Notes under the pieces: generated by a model
Database searches by the model: none
Told to the model about the DNA's origin: nothing
Seen by the model: only the letters and a program-made list of their open reading frames with translations
Shown here: positions 1 through 5,052 of the stretch, piece after piece
How the letters are laid out: each line of letters starts with the position of its first letter
Position numbering within the stretch: position 1 is the stretch's first letter
Made by a program: the position numbers and the translations under genes
Assembly (NCBI GenBank): GCA_030593665.1
Contig: JAUVGS010000195.1
Coordinates: 1-5,052, forward strand
Reading direction: 5' to 3'
DNA: 5,052 nucleotides
Source of the DNA: Chitinivibrionales bacterium
GTDB taxonomy: Bacteria; Fibrobacterota; Chitinivibrionia; Chitinivibrionales; JANQEN01

Positions 1-871
1 CTCCCGCTGCATAATAGAATGATCCCCGGACAGCATACCCCCTTTCAGTCAATAATTTCGTAAAATCTTTCTTTATTGTTTTCGGCAACAATACAAAAGT
101 AATCAGAACAATCACCGGGACAGCAAGGACAATACCGAGTGTCTTTAAGGAAAAAGGAGCCGGACTCTTTTTTCGAAGAATAAATAACAGGGAAGAAATA
201 AATGCACAGATAAAAAAGCATACCAGTGCGCCCCTGCTGTTGGAAAGAATCAACGCAAATACCATGGCGGCTGTTGACAGGATTGATACATATCGCACCG
301 GTTTTATATCAGTTGAGAAGGAAAGATAGACTCCGAGAGGAATCATGAGAAGAAGGTATATAGCGAAATAGTTCTTATGGCCGAAAAACGAAATCACCCT
401 GAATCGTTCCGCTTTATGGATCCAATTAATCGGATCTGCATCGAAATACTGAATAATACCGTACAGTGATGCTATCCCCGCCACAATAACGCATAATAGT
501 GATACCCTGTATAAATCATTCCGTTTGAAATAGAAGATAAAAAGGAAGAAGAAAATAATCCCATATACTTGAGGTATGAATACGCTATAGTTAATACTGC
601 TTCTATTCGTGGACAAAAATGTACAAAATAAAAGCAGTCCATAGAGCGCCACAAGCAGGATTATGGGATTTACCGGTAGGGTTATTTTTTCTTTCATGAG
701 TATCCGTACGGTTGATATACTCATAATAACAAGACACACGATCTGAACGACAATATCCTTAATTTCAATGGCTGTCATATTGCCATTCCACACCACAAAG
801 ACTACTGCTGCCGGCAGAAAAAGAATCAGATACCTGCAAACATTTTTTATTGCTGTGTCATTTATATCCAT
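1..871 (-). CDS. O-antigen ligase/polymerase family membrane protein (Wzy_C/WaaL-like), C-terminus cut by left edge
   Basis: Reading the minus strand from the ATG at 871 gives 290 uninterrupted codons that run off the left edge; an in-frame TAA at 878-880 fixes the upstream limit. The product is very hydrophobic, with about nine predicted membrane segments near residues 11-28, 36-56, 68-87, 96-116, 121-140, 164-184, 193-210, 213-232 and 243-262. Two signatures match the O-antigen ligase/Wzy polymerase superfamily: GHKNYFA (164-170) opening a segment that ends in IPLG, and NSRGALV (211-217), the conserved SRG motif in a membrane helix. After the last helix a basic, presumably periplasmic loop begins (R277, R282), as in this family. 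Members join undecaprenol-linked glycans to lipid A core, polymerise them, or glycosylate proteins; the sequence cannot say which. The ribosome site is weak: GGAG lies 19 bases upstream, but the chosen start retains the first helix. The gene is more AT-rich than the large gene. The family call is fairly sure, the exact substrate unknown. Confidence 0.85.
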   Translation of the reverse strand, partial: MDINDTAIKNVCRYLILFLPAAVVFVVWNGNMTAIEIKDIVVQIVCLVIMSISTVRILMKEKITLPVNPIILLVALYGLLLFCTFLSTNRSSINYSVFIPQVYGIIFFFLFIFYFKRNDLYRVSLLCVIVAGIASLYGIIQYFDADPINWIHKAERFRVISFFGHKNYFAIYLLLMIPLGVYLSFSTDIKPVRYVSILSTAAMVFALILSNSRGALVCFFICAFISSLLFILRKKSPAPFSLKTLGIVLAVPVIVLITFVLLPKTIKKDFTKLLTERGYAVRGSFYYAAG

Positions 872-929
872 ATGTCTTTACCGGGAAACTCTCCAAAGCT
901 GCTATTTAAGACCTTCACAGTTGCATACT

Positions 930-959
930 ATTGTATAATTATACCTAATATAAAGTCAA
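930..959 (-). promoter_or_regulatory. sigma70-type promoter for the O-antigen ligase-like gene
   Basis: On the minus strand, TTGACT (959-954) and TACAAT (935-930) are separated by 18 bases, a near-consensus -35/-10 pair. Transcription would begin near 923-924, leaving a leader of about 50 bases before the ATG at 871. The second TATAAT (943-938) lies only 10 bases from the -35, so it is not the preferred -10. The promoter lies between the FecR gene and the ligase-like gene and points at the latter, implying that the ligase can be transcribed on its own. This is prediction from sequence only; in Bacteroidota the -10/-35 consensus differs, so the value of this match depends on the true phylum. 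Confidence 0.55.
933..944. repeat. perfect 12-base palindrome overlapping the promoter -10 region
   Basis: GTATAATTATAC reads identically on both strands. It covers part of the TACAAT -10 hexamer and the adjacent spacer of the predicted promoter, a position where a dimeric repressor could act. It could equally be a by-product of AT-rich promoter sequence, since it contains overlapping TATAAT-like words on both strands. No second copy was noticed nearby. Confidence 0.35.
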
Positions 960-1003
960 AATATTAATACTACCGCTATTTCTCATTTTTTCAGTGATCC
1001 CGG

Positions 1004-1351
1004 TCACAAAAGGGATTTAGTTTCACGCTCAAATTCCTTTACATCAGCGTAAAGGTTTGTTAAATGAACGCGGGTCATTTCACTCAACTCTATTTCAGTA
1101 CCGCTTTCAAACAGTAATTTGACACTAGATTCCTCTAAAGTACGAATCTGACAGGTCATTTCCATCCGCATACCAGCGTGCATCGGACGCCATATAGCAT
1201 TTTCATCAACTTTGACCTCTGCATTCCCAATAACGGTAACAATAGTTACCCACCCATCCGGTGTATCTGCATCTTCCCCGGCCTTTCCCGATTGGAAAAT
1301 TCCTGACAGAAGAATTCCAAGGATAATGGTTCTACGTATGTTCTGATGCAT
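1004..1351 (-). CDS. small secreted protein consisting of a single FecR domain
   Basis: This complete gene encodes 115 residues, from ATG at 1351 to TGA at 1004-1006. The N-terminus is a signal peptide: basic MHQNIRR, hydrophobic core at about 8-19, and probable cleavage after GKA (residue 24). Residues 37-100 follow the FecR pattern: VIGNAEV near 40-46, MHAGM around G60, QIRT at 68-71, then SSVKLLF (75-81) and the SGTEIEL turn and strand around G84. Known FecR domains occur in anti-sigma regulators that sense TonB-dependent receptors, and also as exported beta-rich domains in surface proteins. This one has no cytoplasmic anti-sigma part and no membrane helix besides the signal, so classic sigma-factor regulation is unlikely; a periplasmic or surface accessory role is my inference. 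It begins 12 bases after the large surface-protein gene, with a good ribosome site, so it belongs to that operon. The protein stops almost directly after the domain and may be a shortened relative of longer FecR proteins. Confidence 0.82.
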   Translation of the reverse strand: MHQNIRRTIILGILLSGIFQSGKAGEDADTPDGWVTIVTVIGNAEVKVDENAIWRPMHAGMRMEMTCQIRTLEESSVKLLFESGTEIELSEMTRVHLTNLYADVKEFERETKSLL

Positions 1352-1358
1352 ACCAATA

Positions 1359-1365
1359 CTCCTTT
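1359..1365 (-). promoter_or_regulatory. Shine-Dalgarno of the FecR gene, overlapping the upstream stop codon
   Basis: AAAGGAG on the minus strand ends 7 bases before the ATG at 1351, ideal spacing. Its first two bases belong to the TAA stop (1366-1364) of the large surface-protein gene. A ribosome terminating on the large gene therefore sits on the initiation signal of the small one, which favours translational coupling and confirms the ATG at 1351 as the start. Confidence 0.8.
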
Positions 1366-4300
1366 ACCTTAAGGTTATAATTTTTTTCACTGACGTGTAT
1401 TTTCCTGCAACCAGTCTGACAATATATGCACCTGAGGCAACCAGGCGGCCGGTATCGCTCTTACCACGCCATACGACCCGATAATTACCCGGGCCCTGTT
1501 TTCTGTCCACCAGTTCCCGTATGACACGGCCTTTCATATCGTATATAACAAGCTTTACTTTATACCGTTCGGTATTCAGCCACCCGTTCGCTTCCCACCG
1601 GTATGGCAGGGTGTATTGGATCGTTGAGCGTGCACGGCATGGATTCGGATACGGATGGGTAAGGGCGAATTTGAACGGGAACTTGTTCAGGAAATTTTTA
1701 TCAGCAGTCACGAAAATAGTACGGTACTGCTCTTTGCTGGTCGGCGTTACTGCGGTGCCGGGCTTATACTCCGTGACACCCTGCGGGGTACCGACAAACA
1801 GGTAGAGCGGCATCTCCTTATCCAGCCCGGTGATCGTCAGGTTCAGCGAAGTCACATCCCGTGTGCAGGGTGAGATACCCACCTGAAAAATGTTTACCTT
1901 AGAGTCCCATGCACGCCTGATATCACTGGCGAAGCGGTCAATGGAGCGGTTCCATTCCGGATGAGCGAAGAACAGGTAGGGCTCACTGCCCATACGCGGC
2001 GGCTCTGGCCGGTCAAGCTTGTCATAACCGTTTTTCGCATACCTGCTGATACCAAACAGGTTGTCCGCATCGGTATTGATATTTGAGGTCAATGCAATAC
2101 CGAATGTCCACTCGGTTTTATCAACAAAGCAGGTCCGCTTGCGGCGTGAATGCGCTTTACTTATAAAGTAGGGCCGTGATGACAGTGCTACCGAGCCTGC
2201 TGCATCAGCCAGTACCCAGTACCCCTCCCATGGGTGGAGTACGCCTTCAGACTCCACAAAATCCCGTTTTGACGCATCCCATTCCCACAGGGTAATCGTA
2301 CTGTTCCATCTGACCGGATAGGGGTAGGGCGACGCTACCTGGTTCCAGCCGTATTCCGCTTTATGCAGTGGTATCAGTACAGAATCACTCCTTGACAAAC
2401 TTGAGCTGTCAAGCTGTACCGTTACTGCGCTATTCAGGCGTGTCCAGTAGGAATTACCTGCATCAATGTCAACTATCTGATTTTCCCTGAGGTAGTATTT
2501 GTAAAGTGTATTGGGCTCACGCGATTCATCCCAGTGCAGGATAGTACCGGCGTTCTTAAAAGCATCTGCACGAAAGGCTGTTGCAGGAATGGAAATCATA
2601 TTCCAGACACCGGAGTCTGCCCAGGTATATGCAGACGCGCCTGAAATACTAAAGCTATCCTCAACCGGGGTCGAATCAATCAGGCCGCCCTGATCCTCGG
2701 CATAGCAGGTAAAGAAATAAACACCATCAACAAGCGGATAAAAAGTAAACTTTCCGTTGGCGTTTGTGGATGATGCTACGGTACGCTTCGCTGAATCGGT
2801 CAGGGTCGCATGGAAGGTAAATACCGTGTCAAAATCATCAGTTCCGGTAACCGTATACTGTGCAGCGCCAAAGGCTTTTTCCTTCTTGGTGAGCTGCGTT
2901 TCAGGCCCGTCATTGGTATTTACGACATAGATAGCGCCGGTACTGCTCGAAGCCAGGCCGCCTTTATCGGTCACGGTAAGCACAAATTGAATCAACCCGG
3001 TATTCGCATCTTGTGGTGTTCCCGTGATAGTAAAACGTATCAGTGAATCGGTACTGTCACCGGTTATCAGACTCGCACTCAACCAGGTGATATCCGATCC
3101 GAATGTCACAAAAACCGAATCACCACTGTCAGGATCAAATACCGCGACTTCACCGGTAACCGGGCTGTCCTCGTATGCGGTATCCGGTAATGCAACCGAT
3201 GCAATGGTCGGTATATCATTGGTGTTCAGCACGTTCAGGACCAGCGCGGCAGTATCCGTACCTCCCCTGCCATCATCTGCGGTAACAGCAAATGTATGCT
3301 CACCAACGTCATCGTTGCCCGGTATCCATGTGATAGACTGGGCAGTCTGTGATACTACCATATTTTCCGGTGTATCCACCAGGGAAATGGTAACCGGATC
3401 ATTATTGATATCACGGATGAAATTTTCAACGGTCCAGGTCGCGTCTTCATCAACCGTATCTTGTGAGACCAAGGTAATAACCGGTGCCGTGTTTTCAATC
3501 AACACACTATCGCTTCCTGCCGGACCAACATTACCAGCGCTGTCAAAGGGAGCCCAGATCGCCAGCCACCATCCCTGTTTCGTAATATTGTCAAGAATAA
3601 AGGTGGTATCGCGATATTCCAATGTTATTGCTATCGCGGTATCTCGGGTTACTGCTACCAGTGCATTAAAACTGAATTGAATTCCCGCTTCAGTACCAGC
3701 ACTACTATCGGGAAGGTTCAGTGAAACGGATACCGCACTGTCGCCGAGGTTACCGAACACAGCCGTTATAACATTTTCAGGTGCAACGCCGTCGGGAAGC
3801 GCAACCGTATCACTTGCCCTGGAGGAGTAATCTGTCAGGTTACCCGCTTTGTCAACAACAAATGCGGCGACAAACACGTCAACGCCGTATGCCGGCAGGC
3901 TGGACATGGTTATGGATGAAATGGTGCTGCTGAGTGTTATTGAGTATTCACCGGATTGGGGTGTCATCGGCATTGCATTTACCGAAGCACACACCTTTAC
4001 CTCTTTGGCGTCCACGCTTGTTGAAGGTGACCATGAAACGGTCATGGTTGAACAGTTCACTGCTGAACCGGTTAATGCCGTCACCGGCTCGGGTGGATTG
4101 ATATCATCAACATAGGTAACCGGTAAACCGTTCGAATAATCAATACGATCATTGAAAAGGAAACCATTGCCAAAAGTATTAGCTTCAACATAGAGAGAAA
4201 GGTTTGTACTGATATCGGCCCATGATTCAATAAAGGCAGCCTGGGCGGCGCCAACAGAGACTGTTACTGTGTCAAGGGCATTGTTAAACGTATAGGCCCA

Positions 4301-5052
4301 CGGAGCCGCCAGTGTCACAGAATCTATCATGCCGTCGGCGGCATAAATAAAGAGGCCCAGTTTCATTGACGAATTGATATAGTCCTGATCGAGTGGCGTA
4401 CCAAAAGTTACTGTCAGTTCATCCCGTTCCCCTTCATATGAAGCTGTACTGATTTCAAGTATGCTGAAGTAGGTAATATTGCTGTTTGCCGCCTGCGCGA
4501 CCGGGCTTTCTGCAGCACCCTGATACTGAATAGTTATTTCATAGGTTGCACCCTTTGCAAGAAAATCATTTGGCTCGGAGGAAACAGAAGAGATAAAGTC
4601 ACCCTGTGACAGGTTCCCACCTGCCAGAATTTTGGTATAGGTCCCTGCACTTTCCACGCTCGGCATAAAATTAATCACATGCGGTGAATTCGGATCACTG
4701 GTTCCACCGGTTTGAGAAAAAATCATTTTCACAGAACTACTCATGGCTGCTTCAGGAAGAGTAAAGCTGATGCCGAAGGTGGAATCAAGCGTTGTTCCGG
4801 CTATTGGTGTAATTAATGTTGGCGGATCAGTAATAACATCAATAGTTACAAAGTCCCAGTCAGTATCCGAGGTTAATCCGGGGTGTGCATTACCGGAAGC
4901 ATCAGTAAAGCAGGTAGCATCAAACATAACACAGTATCCGGTCTGGCCTGCCAGTGTTACATCAGGGTTAACCGTAATGGTATTCGAACCGCCACCGGTC
5001 ACCTGTGCAGTGGTGACATCAATATTTTCCACAACACTCAAATCCGATGATT
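1364..5052 (-). CDS. giant modular surface protein with type IX secretion-like C-terminal tail, 5' end beyond right edge
   Basis: The frame is open to the right edge, so the gene is N-terminally incomplete. The TTG at 5039-5041 is internal: in-frame codons upstream read SSD, and the Big_5-type domain begins before it. Residues below count from that TTG (1,225 to the stop). Segments are: 1-70 SbsA-like Ig (FTDASGNA, then WDF); 71-312 poorly defined beta-sandwich regions; 313-518 two FN3-like units ending in DKAGN (397) and DSAGN (500); 519-711 two cadherin/Ig-like repeats closing with NTNDIP and NTNDGP; 712-800 a related third unit with AEDQGG; 801-960 a duplicated GWN...P...GYW module; 961-1115 a linker region; and 1123-1225 a Por-secretion/FlgD-like tail with YPNPC, IYDMKGRVIREL and SGAYIVRL. 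Such tails direct cargo through the type IX system in FCB bacteria. No catalytic motif is visible, so I infer an adhesin or structural surface protein. It is followed directly by the FecR gene. Exact domain borders are estimates. Confidence 0.88.
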   Translation of the reverse strand, partial: SSDLSVVENIDVTTAQVTGGGSNTITVNPDVTLAGQTGYCVMFDATCFTDASGNAHPGLTSDTDWDFVTIDVITDPPTLITPIAGTTLDSTFGISFTLPEAAMSSSVKMIFSQTGGTSDPNSPHVINFMPSVESAGTYTKILAGGNLSQGDFISSVSSEPNDFLAKGATYEITIQYQGAAESPVAQAANSNITYFSILEISTASYEGERDELTVTFGTPLDQDYINSSMKLGLFIYAADGMIDSVTLAAPWAYTFNNALDTVTVSVGAAQAAFIESWADISTNLSLYVEANTFGNGFLFNDRIDYSNGLPVTYVDDINPPEPVTALTGSAVNCSTMTVSWSPSTSVDAKEVKVCASVNAMPMTPQSGEYSITLSSTISSITMSSLPAYGVDVFVAAFVVDKAGNLTDYSSRASDTVALPDGVAPENVITAVFGNLGDSAVSVSLNLPDSSAGTEAGIQFSFNALVAVTRDTAIAITLEYRDTTFILDNITKQGWWLAIWAPFDSAGNVGPAGSDSVLIENTAPVITLVSQDTVDEDATWTVENFIRDINNDPVTISLVDTPENMVVSQTAQSITWIPGNDDVGEHTFAVTADDGRGGTDTAALVLNVLNTNDIPTIASVALPDTAYEDSPVTGEVAVFDPDSGDSVFVTFGSDITWLSASLITGDSTDSLIRFTITGTPQDANTGLIQFVLTVTDKGGLASSSTGAIYVVNTNDGPETQLTKKEKAFGAAQYTVTGTDDFDTVFTFHATLTDSAKRTVASSTNANGKFTFYPLVDGVYFFTCYAEDQGGLIDSTPVEDSFSISGASAYTWADSGVWNMISIPATAFRADAFKNAGTILHWDESREPNTLYKYYLRENQIVDIDAGNSYWTRLNSAVTVQLDSSSLSRSDSVLIPLHKAEYGWNQVASPYPYPVRWNSTITLWEWDASKRDFVESEGVLHPWEGYWVLADAAGSVALSSRPYFISKAHSRRKRTCFVDKTEWTFGIALTSNINTDADNLFGISRYAKNGYDKLDRPEPPRMGSEPYLFFAHPEWNRSIDRFASDIRRAWDSKVNIFQVGISPCTRDVTSLNLTITGLDKEMPLYLFVGTPQGVTEYKPGTAVTPTSKEQYRTIFVTADKNFLNKFPFKFALTHPYPNPCRARSTIQYTLPYRWEANGWLNTERYKVKLVIYDMKGRVIRELVDRKQGPGNYRVVWRGKSDTGRLVASGAYIVRLVAGKYTSVKKIITLR
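1367..1675 (-). other. C-terminal sorting domain (type IX/FlgD Ig-like) of the large protein
   Basis: These are the last 103 residues of the large protein. The order of motifs is typical: a FxLxxPYPNP entry (FALTHPYPNPC), a TIQYTLP strand, the VKLVIYDMKGRVIREL strand pair, GPGNYRVVWRGKSDTGR, SGAYIVRLVAG, and a basic end VKKIITLR. In Bacteroidota and Fibrobacterota such domains are recognised by the type IX translocon and often removed on attachment to the surface. Compared with the usual tail there is an extra stretch of about 13 residues (RWEANGWLNTERY) between the first two strands. Secretion by type IX is inferred from this tail alone; no translocon gene is in the window. Confidence 0.75.
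2171..2611 (-). repeat. tandem duplicated Trp-rich module (GWN...P...GYW) within the large protein
   Basis: Two units have the same plan. Copy one starts GVWNMISIP (residue 811) and closes SYWTRL (865), followed by VTVQLDSS. Copy two starts GWNQVASP (898) and closes GYWVLA (940), followed by VALSSRP. Between these anchors each has an aromatic central strand: ILHWDES...YKYY in the first, ITLWEWDASKRDF in the second. The WN-to-YW distance is 53 and 43 residues. The copies are diverged, so this is an old protein-level duplication rather than a DNA repeat. Confidence 0.6.
2642..3487 (-). repeat. cadherin/Ig-like repeats in the large protein
   Basis: Residues 519-800 hold two clear and one divergent repeat of about 90-100 residues. 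Each ends in a strand carrying a DDGRGG-, TDKGG- or AEDQGG-type motif (GG near 593, 694 and 785). The first two finish with NTND plus Pro, the classic junction between such repeats. Acidic loops (RDINNDP, NDDVGEH, FDPDSGD) suggest calcium-stabilised junctions, as in bacterial cadherin-like adhesins. Calcium binding is inferred, not shown. Confidence 0.6.

Larger units (their letters stand above)
872..1003. other. AT-rich intergenic gap without gene or clear terminator
   Basis: This 132-base gap separates the FecR-domain gene from the ligase-like gene. It holds the predicted minus-strand promoter and its leader. No GC-rich stem followed by a T-run is present on the minus strand, so readthrough from the upstream pair into the ligase-like gene is possible. 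No ORF longer than about 13 codons with a credible ribosome site was seen in it. Confidence 0.6.

Noticed and set aside
472..654. Minus-strand 60-codon open frame
   Set aside because: It overlaps the ligase-like gene in another frame on the same strand, and the ligase frame has clear family motifs across this region.
938..943. TATAAT as the -10 box of the ligase promoter
   Set aside because: It lies 10 bases from TTGACT, too close, and no -35-like hexamer exists at the right distance for it; TACAAT at 18 bases fits better.
994..1007. Hairpin GTGA-6-TCAC at the end of the FecR gene as a terminator
   Set aside because: The stem is only 4 base pairs, overlaps the stop codon and is followed by TGAAAAAAT rather than a T-run on the minus strand.
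1004..1351. FecR protein as a sigma-factor regulator with an iron-uptake receptor
   Set aside because: There is no cytoplasmic anti-sigma segment, no FecI-like sigma gene and no TonB-dependent receptor in the window.
3024..3680. Plus-strand 218-codon open frame opposite the large gene
   Set aside because: It lies wholly antisense to well-recognised Ig/FN3-like domains, has a low-complexity Ser/Val/Thr-rich product with no domain, and is best explained as a shadow of the codon use of the real gene. The other plus-strand frames at 1521-1873, 2511-2693, 2810-3046 and 3849-4115 were rejected for the same reason.
5039..5041. TTG as the true start of the large gene
   Set aside because: The frame is open upstream to the edge (in-frame SSD), no ribosome site is visible, no signal peptide follows, and the start would fall inside an SbsA-like Ig domain.

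Overview
This window carries parts of three minus-strand protein genes, so transcription runs from right to left. The genes suggest a Gram-negative, LPS-bearing bacterium of the Fibrobacterota/Bacteroidota type (FCB group). That inference rests on a giant exported-looking protein with a type IX secretion-like (Por/FlgD-type) C-terminal tail, a secreted FecR-domain protein and an O-antigen ligase-like membrane protein. Fibrobacterota (Chitinispirillum-like) is my best guess, with low confidence. No RNA gene, CRISPR array, insertion sequence or transposase is visible.

Right and centre (1364-5052): the C-terminal 1,228 or so residues of a very large modular surface protein. The 5' end lies beyond the right edge. 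Reading from the visible N-terminus, it has an SbsA-like Ig (Big_5-type) end, poorly defined beta-sandwich segments, two FN3-like repeats, two to three cadherin-like/Ig repeats, a duplicated Trp-rich module (GWN...P...GYW) and a C-terminal sorting domain. I see no catalytic domain, so an adhesin or structural surface role is the most economical reading.

Centre-left (1004-1351): a 115-residue secreted protein that is essentially one FecR domain. It starts 12 bases after the large gene ends, and its Shine-Dalgarno sequence overlaps the large gene's stop codon. The two are almost certainly cotranscribed and may be translationally coupled.

Gap (872-1003): 132 AT-rich bases with a good sigma70-type promoter (TTGACT-N18-TACAAT) reading toward the next gene. 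A perfect 12-base palindrome overlaps its -10 region. I found no convincing intrinsic terminator.

Left (1-871): the first 290 codons of an O-antigen ligase/polymerase-family (Wzy_C/WaaL-like) integral membrane protein. It is open through the left edge, and its 3' end lies outside the window. If the large protein is truly type IX cargo, an O-antigen ligase next door would fit cell-surface anchoring to LPS, but that link is inference from adjacency only.
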